Positions 46,701-59,415 of a stretch of DNA of 64,000 bases are shown here, one piece after another. The stretch is taken from assembly GCA_036872755.1 (NCBI GenBank), contig JAVHNS010000014.1, forward strand, positions 806,001 through 870,000. Reading direction: 5' to 3'. Each line of letters begins with the position of its first letter. Position 1 is the first letter of the stretch. Under the pieces are notes generated by a model. The model was given only the letters and a program-made list of their open reading frames with translations, was not told the origin of the DNA and ran no database searches. A program made the position numbers and the translations under genes. This stretch comes from Orbilia blumenaviensis. Its lineage: Eukaryota; Ascomycota; Orbiliomycetes; Orbiliales; Orbiliaceae.

Positions 46701-47960
46701 CACTTTCGCGTTCTGAACACAAACGATACGTTCCATATGATCTAAGATGCACCAACCATCAGCTTGCGGCTTTCATTAATCAAAGCTCTGGTCTTCTCAC
46801 GTTTTCCGAGAGTCTTGGCCAGTAGGCAGACATTTTCGAGATCTTTGAAATCCGTGACAATGCAGACATCGACTGGATGATAAATCGGTTAGTTGTATAA
46901 AATAAAATGTGGCTGTTTGTAGATATATACCATCCGAGTCCGTCGAGCATAACCTATTCTCGGTAGATCCAAAAGGGCGAACTTTTATCTGATGGCCCGG
47001 CCATTCGTCGTTTAACAACTTCTCGAGTTTTTCCAGGAACTTTCGCCTTCTTTCATTACTTTCATCTGACGGGAGAAGCTCGGAGTACAGCTTTTCCAGA
47101 TCAGCCGTAAGCTTCTCTTCGTCTTGAGCTGACAGGGAAGTTTTTGACGGCTTCTCTTCCGGCAAAGGATCGCTTCCTATCGAATATGGTATCCTTCTCC
47201 GCTGTAATACCAATCCACTTTCGTATTGACATCTCGACCTTATTACTGGATGGGTACTCGGATCAGACGCCGCTGAACGGGGAGAGTCGAGGGTGAATGG
47301 AGTAGGAGACGGAGAACGGGATTTCCCAGCATCGTGCCGTGTCCGGGGATGGCGAGGTGTAGATGGTACAGAGTTTGACATTGTATAACTCGATCGTTGA
47401 CTTCGATATTGTGGTCGAGAGGAAGGTGGTTGGGCTGGTAACATAGCCTCGCTCCTATTGTTCGACTGCAAGTTCGCTATACTATGGCGAGGCGCCAGAG
47501 ATGAATTCGCCAATCGTGTAGAATTGTTGCTACTCCAGCTTGCATTCAGAAACCCGCCGATTTCTGGCTGAAAAACATCCCTATCAGATGATCGTGATTG
47601 GCGTCTCTGGTGGTTATGCGGGCTGGAGTGTCTGAGACCTGCAGACCGCCCCTGACGTTGGTTCTGCACACTACCACCACTATACTGCGAAGGGTACCCA
47701 AGATTCGACCGAAATCGATCTACCGATTCAAATCCTCCTGGTCCAATAATCGACGGTGCTGCTATCGGTACAAATCCATTAGATAGTACTGGTTGAATAG
47801 GGCCGTCGGGTCTGAGGGGGATGGAAGAGCCAGTATACCGTCTTCGGTGGTTTGTCGGTGATTGAGCGTCAATGGAAAGTTGGGCAGAGGAAGAAGTACT
47901 GGAAGAAGCCGACAATAATGCTGAAGGATGACCTCCTGATGAACTCGCCACGTCCTCCAT
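43783..47960 (-). CDS. Cid1-family terminal nucleotidyltransferase (poly(A)/poly(U) polymerase) with long disordered tail
   Basis: Four exons: 46931-47960, 46801-46872, 46523-46741 and 43783-46451; 1329 residues. Template-independent RNA 3' nucleotidyltransferase of the Pol-beta fold. The GS motif (VRPFGSTENRLC) and the catalytic DxD in TDSDVDVCI near 340-348 appear only after splicing, as do RIVCVQNAKVPIVRIWDP, with the third catalytic-region strand, and DAAGGGTLSSYTWICMIVNF. A PAP-associated segment follows near 500-535 (NTESLGSLLFNFFKRYGYE). Around this roughly 250-residue core lie a Ser/Arg-rich N-terminus (about 310 residues) and a C-tail of some 750 residues. The tail has poly-Gln near 1103-1109 and a basic end, HKRKGGNKKKR. 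No RNA-binding zinc finger is seen. Aspergillus CutA/CutB, which tag mRNA 3' ends, are the likely functional analogues; that link is inference. ATG 47960 is the first in frame. Confidence 0.92.
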
Positions 47961-48433
47961 GAGATCCGCTGCTGGGCGGAAAGCTTGTACCTCCAAACAC
48001 AGAGCTGGCAAGATGCTTGGTTTCGAGGGTTCCGTCGAATTCAGGATGCGGTCGCAGATTCCAAAGGTTCTCGAGACTTCAGAGGGCACAGGCCGGCTTG
48101 CCGTTTCAATGGAAGAAACTATCGTAAAGGAACGAAGTATCGAGTGTGGTTACAAGGAGAACAAGGAGGCTGTTTGTGACCGAAGGAATTGGATTCGAGG
48201 AAGCAACGCCAGGCGGCTGTGGGCGATAGTGTACCTATTCTTCGCAAATAATGCCGTAAATCGAAACCAAGGCAAGATTGAAACCGGACTGGGTCTGACG
48301 ATAGAAAAAGTACTTGGTCCCTTGGTAGGAGTCAGGTGCAGGGATGCAGAGGGATGAGAAGCCGGGACCGTGGAGGGGGGGCGAGGATGGGTTTGGTGGT
48401 GGTGGACGTAGAGGAGAGGTGGAGCGGGAGGGT

Positions 48434-48460
48434 TTAGTTCAGTTCAGTTCAGTTCAGTTG
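48434..48460. repeat. (AGTTC)n pentanucleotide repeat
   Basis: Five tandem copies of a TTCAG-phase pentamer lie about 480 bp upstream of the nucleotidyltransferase ATG, probably in its promoter or leader. Confidence 0.8.
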
Positions 48461-49654
48461 GTTTAGTCCGTCCTGATGCCGCCTCGCTTTAGTCAGTTAG
48501 TTGCAGGCAGTTGATTAACAACCAACGGGAAACGATCCACCGACGAATAGCCGCCCAGCTCTCAACGCCGAAACGAGCAAGATTGGATGGAACCAAAAAG
48601 GACGATGGGATGGGCAGCCCACGGAGGAGAGGATTATGTAGGGCTGGAGGCAATCAGCTGGTGATTTGGCGCAGGTACACCAACGTTGTAATATTAAATC
48701 CCCGATCTGGCGTGAACGACGTAACTATAACGAAACGAACAAAACGACGAACGACGAACGGGCGAACTGGCGGACGAACTGACCAGTCCAGCTCTAGTTC
48801 CAGCCGCAGGGAACACCAAGGAAACAACCGGTGGCTGGATTCCCTCTTCCCGTTTGAACAAACGAATCACTAGTCTGTCCGGGTCGGTTTGCCTTCCAAA
48901 ATAGATTCCGGTGTGGTGTTTCGACCGTCAGGATGACTGGATCAAAGAGAATAATCAAAAGCGCACTGCGGAAAGTGAGATATCTAGAAAGACCGAGTCA
49001 GAAAAACCGCAAAAGAAAGGCTACCGTCAGATTTGCCTGGTGCATCCGAAGAGCGAGCCACTAAAACCTCAGGCACCGACTACTCCGCCGCTGGGTATAT
49101 TGCTTAGATCAAGAATCCGGCGGATATGGTGCCGTACACAAATCGTCTTTTCCTTCCTTTCTTTCTCGATAGAAGTCACCCCCCAAAGAATCATGAACTG
49201 AAAACTGTCCGCGGCCAGCCTTTCGAACGGAGACAATAACGATGGTGGACGGGGGCTGAATAAACCAACGGCACAAACTCGCTTAGTCGATGTTGGAGTC
49301 GATTCGCAAAGCAATTGGACCGTCAAAAGGGTATACCGGTATACAGATGGGTATGTAAATGTTTATATGCTCAGAGGAAAGGTGAAAGAGGAGCGAATAT
49401 GTATGCATGGAAGGAGGCAGTGGGCAGGGAGTAAGCGGGTTGAAGTAACGCTACGGGCTAATAATAAGAACAGCGGTAACAAGGAGGAAGCCGGGATGTC
49501 GACCAGATGCGAAGAATCATCGGAGGGCGGACCTGACGAGCAGGACTAGGCACAATCCAGGAACAGAAAAGATGGCCAAGTTTACGTTACCGTACCTGAG
49601 CAATCGAATCGCGGCACCTCTGCCGAACAGGAAGTAAATCTATTCTCCCTCTAT

Positions 49655-49660
<6 letters not shown>

Positions 49661-49697
<37 letters not shown>
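49661..49697. repeat. (GT)18 microsatellite
   Basis: An uninterrupted GT run of about 37 bp, flanked on its left by a degenerate GTATGT start. Alternating purine-pyrimidine of this length can take Z-form DNA and is usually length-polymorphic. Confidence 0.92.
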
Positions 49698-49699
<2 letters not shown>

Positions 49700-52606
49700 T
49701 CTGTGGGCACTAGGGATCCCCGAATGCCGTATATGTCGGATATGCAGAATATGTATACTTATGTCTGTACCTAATGATTGGCGTCTAATGTATACATGTA
49801 TACACCTGCAGCTAAATTTTTAGGAGGTTCTCGATCGAGCATGCAGTAGGGAAATATAATCTTCGAATTGGTGGATAAAGGAGTATGGTAAGCAGGATAC
49901 CAGGCAACTTTTGACTATTTCAATTTCTCCCGTTCTCTGACCAGACCTTGACCACGGTCGCCAAACAAATCAAAAAGGGAGACACCTCGGCCAGCAAAAT
50001 GCGACAGCGACTCTGAGTGATAATAATATTAATAACAGCAGCACCCTCCCTAGCAAATGAGGTTCAAGCAGATGCCTTAGCGCAAGATGTTAAGAGAACC
50101 CACATCGAGGTGACGCTTGTGGAGATCGTTTGAGGGAGCTAGGTAGGTGATGCTTGACACGATTAGATATCCCTCGACCACCACTACATACGATGCCTGT
50201 GGTCATCATCATCGCCAGATAGTTTACCGGGTTCTGCCTCTCCCTCTTATTGTCTTTTCTCTCGATATAGGAGCTGCTTATATCAAATACGGTCATATAT
50301 TACCACCTTCGTTGACCCGTTAAGCCATCCTCTCGTATCCATCATATTCAAGCATCAGGGTCTGCGATAGGCGTGATATGAGCCCCCCAAACCAATGCAA
50401 TGCTCTCTCGCCAAATCTGGTGCCGAGAAACATGAAAAGGAGAGCTCAGACACAAACTAGAAGCTACCAATAACTATCGATACGCACACACACACACACA
50501 CAAACAAATGGCTTTGCGGTCTAAGCTCCAGTGTTTGCAATTGCAAAGTCGTTTATGTTTAATAGAAGGGAAATGATTCCATCCCGCTGCTTGTAATCGA
50601 CGGTAGGCGCATTTGCCTCTGCTAATTTAACCTCGACCCACGGAACCTCAGGCATGCCGATATCGTCGTACCGGCCGCTAGTTAGCTACAGATGCACCAT
50701 CCAAGGGTATACCTCATTACGCTTACTTCTAAATCGCATGCAAGATACAGATCAGGAAGCAAATAGGTGCAGCACTCCAAGCTGTTCCCCTCGGAAATTT
50801 CCCCAGGTGGATAAATCATCCACTAAATTGCAATCGATCCCGCATTTTTCGTTTTCCATGGCCATGCACCGGTCCATCTATACATGCGCACATGTATATT
50901 CTCACAATGATTTCTCCTGCCGTCATGCATCTACATCGCATCTGTTGCTGCAGTCCCAGGCGCCCGAGCCTGCAGCACAGTCTGTAATCCGTGTTCTAGC
51001 TCAATCCCCATGCGATCCTGTTTTTTTCCCTGTGAACCTATGGATTTGTACCGTGCTTCTCCAGCTCTTTGTTTCGTCCTACCCAATCTTCGGATCCACC
51101 CACACATACCCGCTTCTCTGCTACACGGTCTGCTGCATGATCCGTATGGGGTACTTGACATGAGGTGTTTCCTCCGGCTTGCCAGACTTGGTTCTTCTAT
51201 ACCTAGAAAAGCCGCTGTCCCTCAAAGCGGGTCACCTGCTGTCAGGCCCAAGCCAAGCTGCAAGCTGAGACTGCGGCTTGGGCTACTTCCAACGCCTCAT
51301 TTAATTCCATCCCTCAAAGATTTTTCCAGCAAGCCAAATCCCAACTGTTGGAGAAGAAGCTATTGTCCAGAACCGGTCAGCAGGTGAACACGTCCGGCCG
51401 TGGTAAGGTACCAATTGCCTGGAACGAAAAAAAAAAAAAAAACTAGAACAGCATACCAATCTCCAAACCAACAAAATAATTTTTTAGATAATTGAAGTGT
51501 CACAATGAAAGGGTATTATTCTCTTCTAAGCTTGCCCCCCCGCTAGCGTGCAATCTTGGGCTCTGTGGTTTCGGTACGTCTCGCCGTCATAACTCCAAGG
51601 CACCCCAGCCCACAAAATTACTTGGAGATTTCTCGCATGTGTCGGGGGTCCCATACGCCACTTTTCCAGAATCGGCTTAAACCGACTCTTCCCATTGCAT
51701 CGATGGCCGACGGTATCCCTGGCCATGGCCAAAATTTCGATGTTCAAAACCTGAACACGAGTTCCGTACCCGTACCAATACTAATGCCTTTCTCATTCAA
51801 CAAGAAACCCCCCTCGTCCACTGCCCATGATCCGTTTGAAAAACGTTTTGAATCTAGTTTCCCCATCAACCCTTTTTCACCAGTACCAGCAAGAATAGCC
51901 CGTAGTATTAATATGCCCCAATCCATATCAAATCTCCCAGCTCTTTCAATCAAAAGGGGTAGACCGTATGCATTTTCTCGCTCCTTCCCGAAACCCCCCC
52001 AAAAGCTTAAAATCCATAGGAAAACAAAAATATTCTTTTTCAACCGACCCACCAATTTCTAGGGTCTACAACAAAAGAAATTCCCAAAAGTGCCGCAAAA
52101 TGTTGACAATTCCGTTCGAAACGCTACTGAGGAGCGAGCTGATGTCTGGAGTTTCCTTTTCGTGATTCGGAAGGGCCATGTGTGAATAAAAATAGCTTGT
52201 CAGATTGAGCCAGAATCAATGCTTCTTTTCGAGTTCCTTAGAATTCTCTAGCGCGGCTTTACTGCTGACAGCTTCAACCTTCGATATTTTGCAACGTGCA
52301 ACACGGTTTTTTCGAACTTCGAAATCCCAAAGCTTGCGAAATCCAATTTAAGATCGTACGAACTTCGAAAAAGCACTAAGCCAGGGGGCCTTCTCAAACT
52401 ATTCCTTATACAACTAAAGTCCCATTCATGCTAAAATCATGATTCGCTATGATCAGCGGACACACCAGAAGCGCCTGAAGCTTCAAAGCCCAACGCCAGG
52501 ATTCGAAATCCATCCCTCCATATATACACAGACGTCTACCCCCAAGAGATTCGACTGTCACACTGATATCATGACATATAGAAAGTTTGGACAGCTACAC
52601 TAGCGG

Positions 52607-52630
52607 GCATATATATATATATATATATAG
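52607..52630. repeat. (AT)n microsatellite
   Basis: About 11 AT units in the gene-poor spacer. No associated feature is seen. Confidence 0.85.
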
Positions 52631-55001
52631 GAATCAACACGAGACTAGTTATCAACCTCTCGATCAAAGCGACTTTATGCCTTACTTAAATACTGCCCAA
52701 AGCTATACATGAACAAATCTGGTCAATTAAACACCAATACACCATAATTTCACCAACCACCGCTTCATACAAAGTGATCGAGCACGGCAGCGCATAATTA
52801 TAAAATGCCATATATTCTACGCAAGGCAGCCTCCCAGCTACAAAAATAACACACATTGAAAGATTTTGAGGGCATACAAACTGCCCTCATTCCTCCACCC
52901 AAAATACATACACACATGCAGCAAGGGTATCACCGAAGTACATACACTGACTTTACATGGTCTCTCAGGCAGCTCTGCTCATCTTCGTGGGCTCTTTGAA
53001 ACCATGATTCATTATGATGTGTCAAAGTGTTGGAAATTTAATATAAAAGCTCCGGCAAACCCGAGCCGAAACCACCCGAAACTACGCGAGACTGTTGAGC
53101 TTATATAATTATATCTAGGACAAATGTTGGCCTATAGAGCTGGTAAGGTGGCAAGGAGTGCATGTTCGCAATTCGGACCGCCCTTCTATTGAATTATTGC
53201 AAATCTTTTGGTATTTTGGAGGCAAGACGCCTAGATGTGGATTCGATTGCACCGCCAGATCCTCCCGATAATACTCTTGAACACCTTTGCAACGACGATT
53301 TAGCTCAACAAGTCGACGCTGATCTGCCAGTTCCATTATCAAAACAAGCAACATTTATAAATCTCAATGGTGTGTTGCCCTCTATCAGGCTTGGAAGATT
53401 CAGGCTTCGACCAAATATATATCAGAACTAGTCTCGGTCCTATCAGAACCCACTAGAACGACGCCAATTATGCAAATTAAATACCATCAGGACAAAAGCT
53501 CCGATACTGATAGCGGAAGAATAAACAGTGAGCTGTAGCTCTTTATCAACCTCCGTCTCAGCTCTCTAATATTTATTTATTTTACCTACGTCCTTCTCTG
53601 CGAAAGTATTTGACTTATTGCCCAAGTATCAATCTACATTTGTCTCGTACCCAGACCTTCCGCATAAAGTATTCTCTACATGCTACACTATTTCTCAAAG
53701 TGGTAGCCAGGCTTGAAAGGTCGTTGAGCCACGGTTCCCTAAAGATGAAAACGAAATATATATACCATCCTCTTGCGTCAAACATAAATAAAGCAATACT
53801 GAAAATAGCACGGCATCGATCTTGTGGGTCAGCCCCAACATAGGCACAGAATCATAGTACAGGTCATGGATCCGAAAAAAAAGATTGAATCCGGTTTAAA
53901 CAGTCATTATTCTAATTCTGGCCAGCCCTTCCCACCAGCCTAAACCCTCGCAATGTCTTCCGAAGAGCTTTGACATCTTTTATCGGCCTTGTTGGTTCAC
54001 AGACCGGTTTAACTAGCTGATTCTTAACCCCTTGCGCTCTTCGGTGCCGGACTCTTTCAATCTTGAACTAAATAATTTAGGAAACTCAGCATCAGATGGT
54101 CTTGCGATCTCATTGAGCCCTGGGCCTTGAGCTCAAGACCTAATAATATATATACGTACATGCATACTGGGAAGAAAGCCACAAAGGATACAATATAAAT
54201 GCACGTATATTACAATCTAAAATTCCTAGCCCAAGCCTAAATTTGGCTATATATAGTTGAATTCCTATGCATGCATGCAAATCCCTAATACCATGGCAAT
54301 TTGCAAAGCAAATACAACTATGCACATAATCTTAAATACGTGGCTATACAATGTGCATAACTCAACTCCCGAATTTCGGTTTAGTGACTAGACGACCTGA
54401 TAGCCGACAGAGTTGGATATCAAAATACAACACCAAGTATACGACTATTAGAGGTTCTAGCTAACATAATATAAAATTTTATAAAAGTTTATCTCAATGC
54501 ACTTCATTAGGCTCGCTTGATCTAAAAAAAATACTAATGATAAGATGTTGGCTGGGTGCTACCAGCTGGTAGAACACTGCGCTGGGGCGTAGGTTGATTG
54601 TGCGTTGGAAGGTTGCATTTCCAATTCGGCTGCATGAGTTAGCGCCGCCGGGTATTTCTCATTTTTACCTCTAGACTACTTGCGAATATGGTCATGACCT
54701 TGAAACTTCAGATATCTCTACCAACCTTCCTAGTTTTTTTGTCAGTTCAAAGATGCTAGCTACTAGCTAGCTTCACTGTGGAGGTTTGTCGAAGACTCCA
54801 GCGCCGCCGCTAATACAACCTGCCCTAAAGTTCCCATCACCCCTCCGTACCACCCGCGCGCCCCGCACGCCAACGTTTCCGTCGCCGACTGGATGAACCA
54901 TCTACGCCTTGTCCACTAGTTGCTGCGAATGTGGTAAAACACATAGCCATTCTCGAATTTCTAGGACCAAACATACACCACAATAATCGATCGCGCACAC
55001 G

Positions 55002-55354
55002 ATGGCACCCGACCTCGCCTTCCTCCTTCCAATCACTTTTGTCATTATCATCATCGTCATTCTTTTCATCTACTTATGTACCCGCAATTCTCGTCCTAAG
55101 GGACTATGCTCGTTTAGTGGCATTAGCGTATGGGAGGACATAAAATACTTTTTCACGGGGCCGGCGACGGTCCATGTTGCCGAAATTAGAGATGAAGAAT
55201 CCGGGACAGTTCGAACGACTAGGACTGGTCGTAGCAGCAAGAAGTCCAAAGGTATGTGACTTTCTGGCATCAAAAATCGCTATATAACAATATTATTAAC
55301 ATCAAATTGTTTTATGATATAGTCGCTGCCGTCGTTGAATCAGATGCTGGTTAA
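55002..55354 (+). CDS. Small single-pass membrane protein, 93 residues
   Basis: Two exons, 55002-55251 and 55323-55354; GTATGT donor, ATAG acceptor, phase kept, short second exon of ten codons plus stop. Residues about 5-26 form a very hydrophobic helix (PITFVIIIIVILFIYL) with a short luminal or external N-terminus. A basic juxtamembrane stretch follows (CTRNSRPKG), then a polar 65-residue cytosolic tail with TVRTTRTGRSSKKSK near its end. Topology by the positive-inside rule is N-out, C-in. The composition and splice site support a real gene, but no family is recognised. Without the intron the frame would end two codons later at 55259. Confidence 0.68.
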
Positions 55355-57779
55355 AACCTGATTACTTGGAGCCCAGCTCCCAAGGATTCTTATCATTCCC
55401 TTGTCGATATTTCCGAATTCCTATTTGACGATACGATGCCAGCGATTGCCTTATCTTTCCTTCCCCTATCAATAATGTTTACGACGTACCCAAGTGCTTA
55501 GCATGTCTGCAAAACAATTCAATCGACTAGCCTCGATCAGCTATGTATTGCAGCGTCAACATGCAAGAGAAAAAATGAGCGATTTCTTCGATTTAGCGTA
55601 GCGTCTTTCCCCCAATGAGTCACGATTGATCAATTACGATTTGACGAAAACCCACTATGGGCCAAACAATGTCTATTATCCAATCACGTACAATATATAT
55701 TATCTCAATTATTGTTTTTTCTTCCAATTACCCCCCCTCGATGCACACTAGCATACATGTCGACGTTTGTTTGATCCATGATCCCAGCCTCTGTAGACCC
55801 TAAGATCTAGGGTCTGAGAAATACATACCGACAGACCGTCTACCTACATGCATTTTACGTCAAGCAAGGGCCAGCCACGACACCCCCCTCCTCATACTAG
55901 AGTTCCAACAAGACCCTGCATTAGCACCCCTTGCATGACTTTGATAACAAAAGAAGTCTGGGGTAGTGGAGTATCTGCAGCTTTAAACAACCCCTGATGC
56001 GAGATGACGGCATTCGGTACGATCATTCGTGCTTTGGACTTGTCGATGTAAGCATCCGGTATAGCACCAGCGGGAGAGTTCCCGGCGCTGACGCAAGCGG
56101 CCTCCCGAGCGAGATGCGGGTCGCCTACGCATGTCTAGCTTAACAAATCCCGGATGGTGTTATACATCCTCAATCAAATGAGTAATAGAAAAAATTTCCA
56201 AGTCTGTCAAGTTGTTGGTTATAGAAGGAGGCACCAAGTTGTTAAGAAAGTAATAACTCCATTGAATTGACTAAAGAAGCAAAACACCATCCGGGCCACC
56301 CCCTGAGTATTCCATTGTATACATGATTTCAACTGGTTAGATACACGAATAAACTCTGCCAATAATTTCGATATTTGTACTAACTAGGCCCCGTTGAAAA
56401 GTCCTAATCGTTGTTTTTTTTCTGTTTTAGTTCTGATATCAGGTTTTGTCTGAAGTAAAGGAAGAAAAAAGGACTCCAAAATAACACCAGGAAATGTTAA
56501 TTAGGAGTTAGGTAGAAGTAAAGGAAAGAAAACGATGTTAAGAAAGAAGGGAGAAAAACACCAAAGTAAAATGGTAAAAGTTACCGACGAGAAAGGTCAA
56601 AAACCCTGGAAGCGTGAGGAGCCAAACAATAACGAATTGAACATCGTCAGGTTGGTTGATCATGTATGCTGGAAGGGGAAAAAAATACAAAGTGAAAACG
56701 AAACGGTCTGCGACTAACAAATGCAGAAAGTAACGAGATCGAGATTCCTCTTTTTTTGTCTTGTTTCTCTCCCCGAAATCGTGTTATTCGACATCCCGAT
56801 ATGCTCCGGATGAAACCCCACACTTTTTGAAGCCCTTTTTCCCTTCCGAAAAAACTCCAGTCCATGGCCACCGATAAGATAAAAAAGAAATAATTTCTTC
56901 TCGCTCCTGCGTCCCTTGCCTTCGTCTGTCGAACCCCGTGTATCTCGTTATCGCGATATCGTGTGACGCCGTCTACTATTCTCGTTCTCTTTTTTTTGGT
57001 TAAGGATTTTTGTGAGTTAAGTGCAAGTAAGTGAATGTCTTTTGTATAGCCCCCCCCCGTAAAAACTACCCAAGCAAAGATACATGATTCCCATTAAAGT
57101 TTGTTTCCCGTTAAAAAAAATAAAAGCACGAACCCTGGCAAACGTAAAATATAGAAAGTGAAAAAAGAGCTATTCTTCGCCAGATGATATAAACACCTCC
57201 AAAGAAAATATAAGAAAGGAGAAAAAGAGGCGAAATTTCGAAAGGTGAAGAATGAAGTCAAAGAACAGAAAAAACATCCCAACATGGCCAAAGAACTCTC
57301 ATCTAAAGTTCGACACCTGCTTCAAGACGTCCACCTGATAGCTCATGGAAAAACTGGTTATGCAAACTTCGAGATTACATTATTTGGAGATGCCGTGATG
57401 TAAAGAGAAAAGGAAAGGTATGAAAAGAAATGCCACGAGAAAATGAAGCAACCCCCTCAATGTAGATGCGCCGAATGAACCCGATAACACATATATGAGT
57501 CCGAAGGGGAAACAGCAAAAAGATTTTTTTTCGACTGAACACCATGACCATGTAAGTACCCTCCCAGATGGAAACGATAAATTGTAAAAAAAGAAAGAAA
57601 ATTGTGATTGCGAATAAAAAGAAGAACCCCAACCTGTCCGTGAAAAGATGTTTTTCTTTTTCGCAAATATAAAGATCAAACACCGTGAAAGATGAAAGAT
57701 GGATATATGAATGAAAATGTTATCCCTTGTCCCCATAGGGTATTATTTAGTATATAGAATAGATAGGGCGGAATGGAGT
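55355..57779. other. Tail-to-tail spacer, 2.4 kb
   Basis: No gene is seen between the small membrane-protein gene and the end of the disordered-protein gene. A/G-rich tracts dominate at 56400-57700 and create spurious charged ORFs. Probably includes a long 3' UTR of the minus-strand gene. Confidence 0.5.
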
Positions 57780-59415
57780 TTAACCCCAGACGCTGGCGAC
57801 GGTTCCAAGGCCCTTGCTACCGCCCCAGACTTTGCTGCCCCAAGCAATAGATGGATCTTGGGATGATGTGGTATGGTTAGACGCAGCAGAAGCTGATCGC
57901 TCATTTCCAGAAGGCTTGTTGCTTCCGGGTGCTGCATTAGAGTTTCCTGGGCTATTATAAGATTCCTCGCCAGGATAGTTGCTATACCCCAATGGGGATG
58001 GGATTGGAGTAGTGGATCGCTTCTGCAATCCGCCGTTGGGTGGAGGGATTTGGGAGCTGCTGATTGGTCGAGTTCCGATTGGGGCGACACCAGAGTTGGT
58101 GACCGGGGTAGTGGAGACACGGCCAAGCCTTGGAGGAGATCCGCTGGGAGAGGTACGGCTAGACTGAGTCGCCTTGGTGAAGTCCTGGTGGACGCCGTAA
58201 GGTCCCTTGGAGGATGGGGATGACACGCTGTTGGTGCGAGAACGGGTCGGTGAGACTCCGTTGGTGGCGCCGACAGGATGCTCGCTGGACGGGGTTTGGA
58301 TCAAACCATCCTGAGAGCCGTTCTGATAACCAAAGGGGTCAAAGGCACCAAGGGGAGAAGGTCCTCGGGTTCCTCCGCCAACGGACCCAGCAGTAGATGG
58401 AGGGTTAGATCCGCGGGAGTGAAGATCGAAGGGACCCAAAGGCTCCTCTTCGCGACGTTCACCATAGAGAGCACGGTGTTGGCGGGCAATGAGCTCACGG
58501 CGTTCCTCATCGGTCATGCTCCCGGGGCTGATGACACGGTCTTTGCCGTTGAAATTGGACAACTCGTCTGAAGCTGATCAGTTAGTTACACTGCCTTAAG
58601 GGGCTACGGAATGTGAGCCCCTAAATTATGGGATTCGATGACATACTGCGGTTATACTGCTGCTCCTGGTGGAAGTTTCGAAGCTCCCTTTCGCGCTGAG
58701 CAGCAAGACGCCTCTTTGCTTGCATCATCTGGTCCTGTTCGGCTTGTCGAGGAGCGAAACGGGCCGTGGCGTAATAGTTTTGCAAGTTAGCAGCAGATTG
58801 GCTGCGCATGAGGTCTTCGTAACCTGGACCAGCGGCGGAATAGTTTCGATGCATCGGGGAAATTCTTGGCTCTACATGTAGAAGGAATAGGAAACCGAGT
58901 TAGGAGCTGTATGTAGCCGATAAGTTTGCCATGAACGACAAATACTTACGGGGAAGTGCAGCTGGAAGTATCGGCATCGATTCACGACGGCCGGCAAACA
59001 TCTTTCCACTCTTAACAAGGTTATCAACCGCGCGGTCAACCTCTATATCAAAATTATGAAATTAGCGCAATCCTGATTGGGAAATGCATACGGGGCCGCC
59101 AAAAAAAAAAAGAAAGAAAAAGAAAAAGCGTTGAAGTCTCTACGTTCTGTACAACGGTATATTGCCTCATATAAAAAAACTTTTCCAGGACAAGTTTGCG
59201 CACATACCGTCGAGCTGAGATCCAAACGCCGTTGGTTCCTCATTTTTTATACGAGCAGAGGAAGGGCGCGATGAAGTGTCCGTGCCTTCTGGCGGAAACT
59301 GACGCTGGAAGGGCACCGTCTGGCCGTTATTGTTACCGCGAGCGTCCCAGCCAGGTTGGCCAGCGTTAGACCATGCGGCGCCTCTAGGCGCAGCAACTGG
59401 TTCGTAATACGACAT
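57780..59415 (-). CDS. Conserved fungal low-complexity protein, function unknown
   Basis: Four exons: 59208-59415, 58950-59042, 58647-58871 and 57780-58567; 437 residues, all introns in phase, with a CTAAC branch site before exon 4. The N-terminus, SYYEPVAAPRGAAWSNAG, is followed by a short helical piece with AVDNLVKSGKMFAGRRESMP. A Gln/Arg-rich coiled-coil-like segment lies at about 130-170 (QAEQDQMMQAKRRLAAQRER). DEERRELIARQHRALYG follows. The last 200 residues are Ser/Pro/Gly-rich and disordered, closing with two Trp-Gly ends, KVWGGSKGLGTVASVWG. The combination looks like a conserved filamentous-ascomycete protein, perhaps in mRNA metabolism or translation given its basic helices and terminal Trp motifs. 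That is a guess; no domain family was identified. Confidence 0.9.

Larger units (their letters stand above)
47961..55001. other. 7-kb gene-poor spacer between divergent genes
   Basis: No ORF with convincing coding character or family marks is seen on either strand. The only structured elements noted are microsatellites (pentamer at 48434, (GT)n at 49661, a short (CA)n near 50487 and (AT)n near 52607). This large upstream region serves the nucleotidyltransferase gene on one side and the small membrane-protein gene on the other. A non-coding transcript or small genes with many introns cannot be excluded. Confidence 0.5.

Noticed and set aside
51556..52062. 168-codon plus-strand ORF
   Set aside because: Pro/Ser/Phe-rich with an equally open frame on the other strand at 51744-52055; no domain or codon signal to choose either.
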